This document shows, one piece after another, positions 7,790 to 14,167 of a stretch of 21,988 nt of DNA. Under the pieces are notes generated by a model. That model was not told the DNA's origin and did not search any database. It saw only the letters and a program-made list of their open reading frames with translations. The stretch is taken from positions 1 through 21,988 of the forward strand of contig UQYI01000029.1 of assembly GCA_900545265.1 (NCBI GenBank), read 5' to 3'. The DNA is from an uncultured Eubacteriales bacterium. Its GTDB lineage: Bacteria > Bacillota > Clostridia > Christensenellales > CAG-138. Made by a program: the position numbers and the translations under genes. How positions within the stretch are numbered: the stretch's first letter is position 1; the number at the start of each line of letters is the position of its first letter.

Positions 7790-8524
7790 TTAGTTGCCCT
7801 GCGCGCTGAAGGCGGCCCAGGCTGCATCGGCATTGCCGAAAGTAGCGGCCTGAATGGCTTCTGCGACCACGGTGATCTTGAAGTTCTTCAGGGCATCGGC
7901 CTGCTCCAGAGTAACCCAGGTGGGGATCCTAACGGAATCGAACAGGACAGGGAGCTTCACATCGGCGATGGGAGCGGCTACGGTTTCGGTGTAGTAGAAG
8001 TAATAGGTGAGGGTATCTTCCTTGGCGTCATACGCAAAGTACTTGGCATCGGCCAGTATTTCCTCGGTATCTACCATATTGTCGGGGATAATGCCATCCC
8101 ACTTGGCAGCATTGGCTTCCACAAAGTTGACCATGCGGATGAGAGGGAATGCATTTTCCACACCGGTGGGGCCGTCATCGGCAAACTCCGGATCGGTGCA
8201 CATGGCAATGATCGCCTTGGCATTGTTGAAGGTGACCTTCAGCCGTACATAGCTTTCGGCGCTGCCCGCTTTCACGGTGACGGTGGGGTCTTTGGTATAG
8301 GTCATGCCGGGCATGAGCTTATACTGGTTCTCTTTTACGCGCTCTTCGGGCTCAGTGGGGACGCCGTTTTCATCCACTTTGGCTTCGTCCAGAGTGATGG
8401 CGACCTTGCCGTTGGTGAAGGTATTCTCTACGGTGTCCTTACCGGTGAAGTAAGCAGCGGTGCCCAGCACAGACAGGGCAGCCACCAGCACCACCAGAGC
8501 CACTACGGCCAGTTTCTTCTTCAT
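7790..8524 (-). CDS. TasA/CalY-like secreted protein with SipW-type signal peptide (fourth)
   Basis: A 244-residue precursor. The N-terminus MKKKLAVVALVVLVAALSVL plus GTAAYFTGKDTVENTF is the SipW-dependent type of signal peptide, with probable cleavage near GTAA/YFT. The motif NTFTNGKVAITLDE follows, and then a beta-rich domain resembling TasA/camelysin. The end carries the module shared by this locus (EAIQAATFGNADAAWAAF). TasA relatives form extracellular fibres of biofilm matrix in Bacillus; fibre formation here is inferred. AAGGAG lies 9 bases before the ATG. Unlike the other three copies this gene has its own promoter (8579-8607) and is preceded by a terminator, so it can be expressed apart from sipW. 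Confidence 0.88.
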   Translation of the reverse strand: MKKKLAVVALVVLVAALSVLGTAAYFTGKDTVENTFTNGKVAITLDEAKVDENGVPTEPEERVKENQYKLMPGMTYTKDPTVTVKAGSAESYVRLKVTFNNAKAIIAMCTDPEFADDGPTGVENAFPLIRMVNFVEANAAKWDGIIPDNMVDTEEILADAKYFAYDAKEDTLTYYFYYTETVAAPIADVKLPVLFDSVRIPTWVTLEQADALKNFKITVVAEAIQAATFGNADAAWAAFSAQGN

Positions 8525-8578
8525 AGCAGATTACTCCTTATCCTTCCTAATATGTGGTTTGCAATATTCTGCATGATT

Positions 8579-8607
8579 ATTATACAGCAGCCGGGGGCAA
8601 ACCGCAA
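8579..8607 (-). promoter_or_regulatory. internal promoter of the fourth TasA-like gene
   Basis: On the minus strand: TTGCGG (8607-8602), a 17-base spacer and TATAAT (8584-8579). It lies between the terminator at 8633-8663 and the ATG at 8524, leaving a leader of about 50 bases. Confidence 0.75.
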
Positions 8608-8632
8608 GCCCTTTTTGCTCCCTGCAGGCAGC

Positions 8633-8663
8633 AAAAAAGGGGAGCGACTGGAGGGCACTCCCC
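8633..8663 (-). terminator. terminator after the third TasA-like gene
   Basis: On the minus strand GGGGAG (8663-8658) pairs with CTCCCC (8644-8639) across a 13-base loop, followed by T6 (8638-8633). A second stem uses the same A/T tract: AGCAAAAAAGGG at 8630-8641 can pair with the CCCTTTTTGCT further left. The two folds are mutually exclusive. Confidence 0.8.
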
Positions 8664-8702
8664 TTTTGGGAAATGGGCGGACGTCGCCCGAGGGTTGGTT
8701 AA

Positions 8703-9269
8703 TTAGTACTTGCTCCAAGCATCGGCAGCATCGGTAAAACCGTCGGCCTGAATGGCATAGGCGGTGACCTTTACTTCTGCATTTTCATAGTTGGAAACAT
8801 CGGCCTCACCATCCAGCTTGAAGGTTCCGAATACTGGATAATCTATCGCAGCAGCAGTATTATTGGCACCAACTTGCTTGTAGTACACGCCATCCACGCC
8901 AGTCAAAGCAGCCCAGCCATTAGTGGTGATCTGATCGGCAATCGTTGTATCGGCTTCGATAGCAGCAATGCCATTCTCCACCTTTACAAAGAGCCAGCTG
9001 GCTTCGCTGCCCGCTGCAAAGTGGACGGTAGGATCCTTGGTGTACTCATGACCGGGGATGAGCTTGTACTCATTCGCTCTTACACGAGCAGCATTTTCAA
9101 TGGGTGCACCATATACATCCACATCCGCTTCATCCAGCGTAATGGCAACCTTACCAACGGTAAAGGTGTTCTTCACGGTATCGGTGCTGGTCAGGTAAGC
9201 CAGCGTACCCATAACAGAAGCGGCTACCAGCAGCACAGCCATCATGACCAGTGCAATGCTCTTTTTCAT
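8703..9269 (-). CDS. TasA/CalY-like secreted protein with SipW-type signal peptide (third, shortest)
   Basis: A 188-residue precursor and the shortest of the four copies. The signal region (MKKSIALVMMAVLLVAASVM then GTLAYLTSTDTVKNTF) and the following VGKVAITLDEADVDVYG match its neighbours closely. The mature part keeps the sequence YKLIPGHEYTKDPTVHF, also present in the fourth copy (YKLMPGMTYTKDPTVTV). This suggests that copies three and four are the closest pair. The C-terminus is AYAIQADGFTDAADAW. AAGGAG lies 7 bases before the ATG. It is probably read from the sipW promoter, because no promoter is evident in the 75-base gap upstream, which instead holds an 8-base stem-loop. It ends at a strong terminator. 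Confidence 0.88.
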   Translation of the reverse strand: MKKSIALVMMAVLLVAASVMGTLAYLTSTDTVKNTFTVGKVAITLDEADVDVYGAPIENAARVRANEYKLIPGHEYTKDPTVHFAAGSEASWLFVKVENGIAAIEADTTIADQITTNGWAALTGVDGVYYKQVGANNTAAAIDYPVFGTFKLDGEADVSNYENAEVKVTAYAIQADGFTDAADAWSKY

Positions 9270-9307
9270 ATGCGTTCTCCTTTATGGTATCTTTTTAGCA
9301 CAAATCC

Positions 9308-9328
9308 CCCTGCGGACGAGCCGCAGGG
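9308..9328 (-). other. intercistronic stem-loop without T-tract
   Basis: CCCTGCGG (9308-9315) and CCGCAGGG (9321-9328) form a perfect 8-base stem with a 5-base loop, between the second and third TasA-like genes. No run of U follows on the minus strand, so it is more likely an mRNA-stability or processing element than a terminator. Confidence 0.65.
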
Positions 9329-9344
9329 AGCGGTTTGTTAGAAG

Positions 9345-10115
9345 TTACTTCTGGGCATCAAAAGCAGTCCAAGCAGCAGAAGCATCGGCAAAACCGTCAG
9401 CCTGAATGGCATCAGCCTCTACCAGCACGGGGAAAATGCCATTAGCATAATGTTTACCCTCGCCAAAGAACTTAGCAAGCTCCTCATTGGTTACGTCTGC
9501 ATCCATATGAACAGTGCCCCATACGTTCCAGTAGGTCAGTTCGCCAGACGCCAGAGGATCGATGCGAGTGAAGGTGTAGACGTTGTATTTAATGCCTTCA
9601 CGTTCCACAGTACCGCTGTCATCGTAAGCAAGGGTGAACTCTTTGTTATTCAGAGCAGTAGACGTGTACATGCTGCTGTTCAGAATCGCAGTGTCCAGAT
9701 CAGCGGGGAACATAACACGAATGCGGATATAAGCATCGTTAGCACCGGTGTTCTTCACATAGGGCATCTTGTGGTAGGACTGGCCGGGGTTGAGCTTCAC
9801 TTTGTCGCACGTGTACTGCTGTGCATCAGCTTCAATCTGCGCATCGGTATAGAAGGTATCGCCAGCCTTGTACTTGCTGGTGTTGCCGGTGCCTTCCATT
9901 TTTACATCAGACCACAGCTCAGAGGTAGAGGTTTGGCCGTTAGCAACGCCTGCGTTCTCACGGTGCAGGCTGGATTCCAGCAGCTCAATCTTCACGTTGC
10001 CTACGGTGAAGGTGTTCGTTGCGGTCTTGGTATCCGTCAGGTAAGCCAGAGTGCCCAGCACGGATGCAACGGCCACCAGAACCACCAGCGCTATGATTGC
10101 AATTGTTTTCTTCAT
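9345..10115 (-). CDS. TasA/CalY-like secreted protein with SipW-type signal peptide (second)
   Basis: A 256-residue precursor. The frame is open 13 codons further upstream, but the ATG at 10115 is preferred: AAGGAG stands 6 bases before it and MKKTIAIIALVVLVAV begins a normal signal peptide. GTLAYLTDTKTATNTFTVG then NVKIELLE is the SipW-type cleavage region. A large beta-type domain follows, with two aromatic and glycine-containing loops, and the shared terminal module EADAIQADGFADASAAWTAF closes it. By family the product is an extracellular matrix or fibre component released by SipW. No sortase motif or membrane anchor is seen at the C-terminus, so surface attachment would need polymerisation or a partner. 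Confidence 0.88.
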   Translation of the reverse strand: MKKTIAIIALVVLVAVASVLGTLAYLTDTKTATNTFTVGNVKIELLESSLHRENAGVANGQTSTSELWSDVKMEGTGNTSKYKAGDTFYTDAQIEADAQQYTCDKVKLNPGQSYHKMPYVKNTGANDAYIRIRVMFPADLDTAILNSSMYTSTALNNKEFTLAYDDSGTVEREGIKYNVYTFTRIDPLASGELTYWNVWGTVHMDADVTNEELAKFFGEGKHYANGIFPVLVEADAIQADGFADASAAWTAFDAQK

Positions 10116-10160
10116 TGTTCTCCTTAGTTCCTTTCCCTTATTTGTTATGACCATTTACTT

Positions 10161-10229
10161 CAGGCCATAGGGCAGGGTTCGCACGCAAGCCCTCTCCTAT
10201 GGCCTGCCCCCTCCGTGGAAGGGGCAGGC
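10161..10229 (-). other. two overlapping, mutually exclusive hairpins between TasA-like genes one and two
   Basis: Stem A pairs 10161-10171 with 10196-10206 (11 bases, perfect, CAGGCCATAGG). Stem B pairs 10202-10210 with 10221-10229 (9 bases, perfect, GCCTGCCCC). They share 10202-10206, so an RNA can hold only one fully. Neither is followed by a U-tract on the minus strand. The position suggests a processing or stability switch between the two cistrons. Confidence 0.65.
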
Positions 10230-10254
10230 AGGTTTGCTTGATATGGGTCAGCCC

Positions 10255-11049
10255 TTACTGCCAGTTGGAAGCAGCGGTGCCCCAGGGATTGTAGTTGGCA
10301 CCGAAAGCGGCATCCATAGCGGCGGCAGCATTGTCAAAGCCCTCGGCCTGGCAAGCAATGGCGAACACGGGGCAGGAAACGCTGTTCCAATTCCAACCGT
10401 CGTCCAGAGTGACTTCCTTGCCAAAGGCGTAGCACTTGCCGTCCTTGATGTCGAAGGTCTTATCGAGGTACACGCCCTGCACGAGCTGCTCAGTGGTGGC
10501 ACCGGCATCAACGGCCTGATAGTAATCAGCGTAGTAAACGTTGTACTTGATGCCATCGCTCAGCGTGGTCTCGAAGTAGTTCCACTTGCTGCCGTGCGTC
10601 CAGATCCACTCAGCACCCTCGGTGGAGGAAATCGCACCGTTCACAACCTTGTTGCCAAAGTTGAAATGCAGGACGTTCAGGCCAGCATTGAAGGTCTCGT
10701 AGCCATCATCCAGAGCGGAGGGAATGGCAAAGTAAGCGCGGATGTAAGCCTTTTCAGAACCGGTGTTCTGGATGGTGACCATCTTGTCCACATAGTTCTT
10801 CGCGGTGGGCATACCATACTCGTCCTTAGCGCCCTGGGCAGAGCCGACGATGGGGTACAGCTTCTTGTTCTGCTCAAAAGGCACAAGGCCGTTCTCGCCG
10901 CGCTGCTGCTCGATCAACTCGATTTTTACGTTTCCGACTGCAAATGTGTTGGTCGCACTGTCGGTATCGGTGAAGTACGCCAGAGTACCAACGGCAGCGA
11001 TAGCTACCAGTGCCACAACCAGGGCGATGGTGACTATTCTCTTCTTCAT
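10255..11049 (-). CDS. TasA/CalY-like secreted protein with SipW-type signal peptide (first)
   Basis: A 264-residue precursor. MKKRIVTIALVVALVAIAAV plus GTLAYFTDTDSATNTFAVG is a SipW-type signal region, followed by NVKIELIEQQRGENG. The mature domain is rich in aromatic residues (for example EWIWTHGSKWNYFETT). The usual terminal module appears as FAIACQAEGFDNAAAAMDAAFG, but here it is followed by an extra tail ending in NW, which the other copies lack. The ATG overlaps the stop of sipW (ATGA at 11049-11046), with AAGGAG 11 bases upstream, so it is translationally coupled to the peptidase. This coupling makes it the most probable primary SipW substrate. A matrix-fibre role is inferred from the family. 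Confidence 0.9.
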   Translation of the reverse strand: MKKRIVTIALVVALVAIAAVGTLAYFTDTDSATNTFAVGNVKIELIEQQRGENGLVPFEQNKKLYPIVGSAQGAKDEYGMPTAKNYVDKMVTIQNTGSEKAYIRAYFAIPSALDDGYETFNAGLNVLHFNFGNKVVNGAISSTEGAEWIWTHGSKWNYFETTLSDGIKYNVYYADYYQAVDAGATTEQLVQGVYLDKTFDIKDGKCYAFGKEVTLDDGWNWNSVSCPVFAIACQAEGFDNAAAAMDAAFGANYNPWGTAASNWQ

Positions 11050-11702
11050 AGTTCTTGTTTCTCCTTTTCCTTATTTTTCAGACTTTCGTCTGATGGAAAC
11101 GAATTTTGGGGTTTGGGCTGCCGGGGGATGGGGTTGCCGTTTTCATCCAGCTGGGGCTTGCGCTTCTTTTTCTTCTTCTTTTTGCGCTTTTTCTTGCCCT
11201 TCCCGTCGTCAAACAGGTCGGGGATGAACACCAGCATCAAGATCACGGCTCCGGCCGCCAGGGAAATATACAGCCCCGGGGGATTCTGGATGTAGTTGGC
11301 CACATACCCCAGATAGGGGATGGTGAACACGGGCTCGCCCAGCACGTTTTTGTAATGGACAAGGCTGCCGTCTTCGGCTTCGTTAGCGTCCCCCTTGGTG
11401 CGGAAGCGGATCACGGAAGGATCCGTTTCATCCTGCACTATGCCAACGACCCGGTGGGTGGCCACGGTGTTTTCATCCAGCATGAAGGTGATGGCCTGTC
11501 CGGGCTGGATGGTGTAAGGATCCACCTTTTTTACATAGATGAGGGAACCGGTGTGGTAAGTAGGCTCCATGGAGCCGGAAAGCACCGAAAACACCTGCAG
11601 ACCCACCACCCGTGCGCCTACCAGCAGCAAGGCCAGCAGCACCACCAGACCCACCAGCACGGTGGTAAGGATGTTCCAGATCTTCTTAACGGTTTTATTC
11701 AT
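11046..11702 (-). CDS. sipW: signal peptidase I, SipW (ER/archaeal type), with polybasic tail
   Basis: A 218-residue membrane protease that removes signal peptides from TasA-type precursors. An N-terminal helix covers about residues 12-32. The catalytic pattern is of the ER type: S44 in SGSMEP, H83 in ATHRV (in place of the lysine of ordinary bacterial type I peptidases) and D105 in KGDANEAED. A second helix (about 142-160) is followed by a cytoplasmic tail with an unusual run of about 13 Lys/Arg around residues 168-182. In Bacillus the SipW C-terminal tail has a separate role in biofilm control, so this tail may matter. The ATG at 11702 is preferred over the GTG two codons earlier because AAGGA stands 7 bases before it. 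It is the first gene of the locus. Confidence 0.93.
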   Translation of the reverse strand: MNKTVKKIWNILTTVLVGLVVLLALLLVGARVVGLQVFSVLSGSMEPTYHTGSLIYVKKVDPYTIQPGQAITFMLDENTVATHRVVGIVQDETDPSVIRFRTKGDANEAEDGSLVHYKNVLGEPVFTIPYLGYVANYIQNPPGLYISLAAGAVILMLVFIPDLFDDGKGKKKRKKKKKKKRKPQLDENGNPIPRQPKPQNSFPSDESLKNKEKEKQEL

Positions 11703-11759
11703 GCACACTTCCTTCTTGCCGGGGAAGGCATGGAAAAACCCGCCCTTATGGCTATTGGT

Positions 11760-11788
11760 ATTCTATCACTGATACAAAGCATTTTCAA
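11760..11788 (-). promoter_or_regulatory. promoter of the sipW-TasA locus
   Basis: On the minus strand: TTGAAA (11788-11783), a 17-base spacer and TAGAAT (11765-11760), with an extended -10 TG. The start is predicted near 11753, giving a leader of about 50 bases. This is a near-consensus housekeeping promoter, so control probably comes from a regulator binding upstream. Confidence 0.8.
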
Positions 11789-11829
11789 GACTTTTATCCT
11801 TTTTTGTAATGGATTTTCTAAATATTCCG

Positions 11830-11864
11830 GTATTTCACACAAAATACAAGAATTATCGGATAAT
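11830..11864. promoter_or_regulatory. candidate operator region upstream of the sipW promoter
   Basis: An AT-rich stretch 40-75 bases upstream of the -35 box holds two inverted repeats: GTATTT/AAATAC (11830-11835, 11842-11847) and ATTATC-G-GATAAT (11852-11864). The second is half of a tandem repeat on the minus strand, CCGATTAT CCGATAAT. The placement suits an activator or repressor. No known regulator motif was recognised. Confidence 0.4.
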
Positions 11865-11934
11865 CGGTTATGGGTTTTAGTTGTCCCAAAAGATGTATAT
11901 TATTTTTTTAACATATATGAGCGGGCCGCAGCCG

Positions 11935-11965
11935 AAAAAAAGCGCCCGGCGAACCGGACGCTTTT
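11935..11965 (-). terminator. terminator of the rpmG-secE-nusG-rplK-rplA operon
   Basis: On the minus strand an interrupted GC-rich stem (AGCG, mismatch, CCGG, loop TTCG, CCGG, mismatch, CGCT) is followed by T7 (11941-11935). It lies 15 bases after the rplA stop. Confidence 0.92.
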
Positions 11966-11979
11966 GCCTTTAGGATGGA

Positions 11980-12669
11980 TCAGAACTTCAGGGGGTTGAA
12001 CTTGACGCCGGGGCCCATGGTGGTGGAAACTACCATGCTCTTGATGTAGGTGCCCTTTGCGGAAGCGGGCTTGGCCTTGATAACGGCATCCATGAGGGTA
12101 TCCAGGTTCTCCAGCAGCTTATCTGCGCCGAAGGAAACCTTGCCGATAGGGCAGTGGACGATGTTGGTTTTGTCCACACGATACTCCACCTTACCGGCTT
12201 TGATATCGTGGATGGCCTTGGTAACATCCATGGTAACGGTGCCGGACTTGGGGTTGGGCATGAGACCCTTGGGGCCCAGGATACGGCCGATGCGGCCCAC
12301 AACGCCCATCATATCGGGAGTGGCTACGCACACGTCAAAGTCGAACCAGTTCTCGTTCTTGATCTTATTGACGGTCTCCTCGTCGCCGATGAAGTCTGCG
12401 CCGGCTTCCTGTGCTTCGCGGGCCTTTTCACCCTTGGCGAATACCAGAACGCGGACGGTCTTGCCGGTACCGTTGGGAAGAACCACGGCGCCGCGGACCT
12501 GCTGGTCAGCGTGGCGGGAGTCAACACCCAAACGGAGGGAGATCTCTACGGTCTCATCGAACTTGGCGGTAGCGGTCTTGAGGACGGTTTCCACGCCCTC
12601 ACGGGGATCGTACTGCTTCAGGTTCTCTACAAGAGCCTTGCTTGCATTATATTTCTTACCGTGCTTCAT
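11980..12669 (-). CDS. rplA: 50S ribosomal protein L1
   Basis: 229 residues, normal for L1. It starts MKHGKKYNASKALVE and contains the L1 signature around GRILGPKGLMPNPKSGTVT. It binds 23S rRNA at the L1 stalk and in many bacteria also represses its own operon through the mRNA. AAGGAGG precedes the ATG by 9 bases. It follows rplK with a 14-base gap and is the last gene here: a terminator follows directly and rplJ-rplL are not downstream, unlike the common arrangement. Confidence 0.98.
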   Translation of the reverse strand: MKHGKKYNASKALVENLKQYDPREGVETVLKTATAKFDETVEISLRLGVDSRHADQQVRGAVVLPNGTGKTVRVLVFAKGEKAREAQEAGADFIGDEETVNKIKNENWFDFDVCVATPDMMGVVGRIGRILGPKGLMPNPKSGTVTMDVTKAIHDIKAGKVEYRVDKTNIVHCPIGKVSFGADKLLENLDTLMDAVIKAKPASAKGTYIKSMVVSTTMGPGVKFNPLKF

Positions 12670-12683
12670 GAACCATATCCTCC

Positions 12684-13109
12684 TTAGTCTGCGATGGTGA
12701 CACCCATGCTGCGGGCGGTGCCTTCCACCATGCGCATGGCGGATTCCACGGAAGCAGCGTTGAGGTCGGGCATTTTGAGCTCAGCGATCTCGCGGACCTG
12801 TGCCTTGGTCATGGAAGCGACCTTGGTCTTGTTGGGAACGCCGGAAGCGTGCTCCAGATTGCAAGCCTTCTTGATGAGAACGGCGGCAGGGGGGGTCTTA
12901 GTGATGAAGGTGAAGGAACGGTCGGCATACACGGTGATGACCACGGGGATGACCAGACCGACCTGGTTCTTGGTGCGCTCATTGAACTCTTTGCAGAAGC
13001 CCATGATGTTGACGCCGTGTGCGCCCAGAGCGGGGCCTACGGGGGGTGCGGGGGTTGCTTTGCCGGCATTGATCTGCAGCTTTACATACCCGGTAATCTT
13101 CTTTGCCAT
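12684..13109 (-). CDS. rplK: 50S ribosomal protein L11
   Basis: 141 residues, full length. The N-terminal domain has LQINAGKATPAPPVGPALG and GVNIMGFCKEFN. The C-terminal rRNA-binding domain includes ASGVPNKTKVASMTKAQV. It forms the GTPase-associated centre with 23S rRNA. AGGAG lies 9 bases before the ATG. A 107-base gap with three stem-loops separates it from nusG, the usual place for L1-mediated feedback control. Confidence 0.98.
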   Translation of the reverse strand: MAKKITGYVKLQINAGKATPAPPVGPALGAHGVNIMGFCKEFNERTKNQVGLVIPVVITVYADRSFTFITKTPPAAVLIKKACNLEHASGVPNKTKVASMTKAQVREIAELKMPDLNAASVESAMRMVEGTARSMGVTIAD

Positions 13110-13138
13110 TGCTGTTTTCTCCTATTTTGGTATAGTTT

Positions 13139-13209
13139 GTGGTACGGGGTGCCTCCCCTGCCACAGGTTGGATATATACGGGCCCCAAGGGCCCACGGGC
13201 GTTTGCCCG
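13139..13209 (-). promoter_or_regulatory. three stem-loops in the nusG-rplK gap, candidate L1 feedback site
   Basis: Read on the minus strand: CGGGC/GCCCG with a 4-base loop (13209-13196), GGGCCC/GGGCCC with a 3-base loop (13194-13180), and a stem with an asymmetric internal loop, GTGG-CA-GGGG against CCCC-GTA-CCAC (13164-13139), which lies 30 bases before the rplK ATG. L1 is known to bind internal-loop stems near rplK in several bacteria; the match here is by position and shape only. There is no U-tract, so these are not ordinary terminators. Confidence 0.4.
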
Positions 13210-13216
13210 CTATATC

Positions 13217-13804
13217 TTATTGAATCTTCTGCACCTGGATAAAATCCAGTTCCACGGGGGTCTCCCTGCCGAACATGGATACGGTGAGCTTGACCTTCTG
13301 CCGCTCGGGATCCAGCTTTTCCACCCGGCCGATGAAGTTTTCCAGAGGGCCGGAAACCACCCGAACCTCTTCGCCCACCTCGATGTTGAGCACGATGGGG
13401 ATGCGTTCCACGCCCATGGCGGTGACTTCCTCATCGCTCAGGGGCACGGGCTTGCTGCCGGGACCCACAAAGCCGGTAACGCCCCTGGTGTTGCGGATGA
13501 CGTACCAGGCCCTGGGATTCATGACCAGATCCTTGCTCACGCCGCCGCCCCGTTCTGCCGGGCGTTCCTTTTCCACCACGTCCACCAGCATCTTCACCAT
13601 GACATAACCGGGGTAGACCTTGCGGGTCGTGGTTTTCCGCTTGCCGTTGGGAAGGATCTCGATGGTCTCCTCCGTGGGATACTTGACCTCCAGGATGATG
13701 TCCTGCAGGCCGGCATTCTCCAGAGACTTTTCCAGGTCTTCCTTTACCTTGTTTTCATACCCGGAGTAGGTATGAACCACATACCATCTGGCTTCCTGGC
13801 TCAT
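13217..13804 (-). CDS. nusG: transcription elongation/termination factor NusG
   Basis: 195 residues. The NGN domain starts RWYVVHTYSGYENKV and holds the RNA-polymerase-binding stretch VYPGYVMVKM. Near residues 76-96 there is an insertion (around EKERPAERGGGVSK) where most NusG proteins go directly from the VKM strand to WYVIRNT. The KOW domain covers about 142-170 (GEEVRVVSGPLENFIGRV). The factor couples polymerase to the ribosome and modulates pausing and Rho. Only 5 bases separate its ATG from the secE stop and no Shine-Dalgarno sequence is visible, so translation probably depends on coupling to secE. Confidence 0.97.
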   Translation of the reverse strand: MSQEARWYVVHTYSGYENKVKEDLEKSLENAGLQDIILEVKYPTEETIEILPNGKRKTTTRKVYPGYVMVKMLVDVVEKERPAERGGGVSKDLVMNPRAWYVIRNTRGVTGFVGPGSKPVPLSDEEVTAMGVERIPIVLNIEVGEEVRVVSGPLENFIGRVEKLDPERQKVKLTVSMFGRETPVELDFIQVQKIQ

Positions 13805-13809
13805 GGCGG

Positions 13810-14145
13810 TTACTTGGCGGTGTCGGCAGCGTCGGTAGCTTCCGGAGCATCGGTGCTGCTGGGCGTATCCACAGACTCTTCCTGAGCAGCCGTGGGATGC
13901 GTCAGGGCGGTAAGGCCCTTGGTGGCGCCGCTGAAGGCCAGATCCAGCACCCAGATGACCAGGGACATGGCCAGCACGAACACAAGCACCATGGCGGTGT
14001 TCTTGATCAGGTCGTTCCTGCTCAGCCAGGTAAGCTTTTTGACCTCGCCCTTCATCTCGTTGAGATAGCGGCGAAGCTGGAACCTGAGCTCCTTCTTCTT
14101 GGCGGGCTTGCCGGTATCTTTCTTTTCAGTCTGTTCGTTTGCCAT
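13810..14145 (-). CDS. secE: preprotein translocase subunit SecE
   Basis: 111 residues, longer than the usual 60-70 for a single-helix SecE. A basic N-terminal segment is followed by the conserved amphipathic helix (RRYLNEMKGEVKKLTWLSRNDLI) and one transmembrane helix (about residues 49-70). The extra length is a C-terminal tail of about 35 residues rich in Ala, Thr, Asp, Glu and Ser, which would lie outside the membrane. SecE clamps SecY in the export channel. GAGG lies before the ATG. It sits between rpmG and nusG, the standard order. Confidence 0.95.
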   Translation of the reverse strand: MANEQTEKKDTGKPAKKKELRFQLRRYLNEMKGEVKKLTWLSRNDLIKNTAMVLVFVLAMSLVIWVLDLAFSGATKGLTALTHPTAAQEESVDTPSSTDAPEATDAADTAK

Positions 14146-14167
14146 TTTCGTCCTCTTTCAGTCAGAG

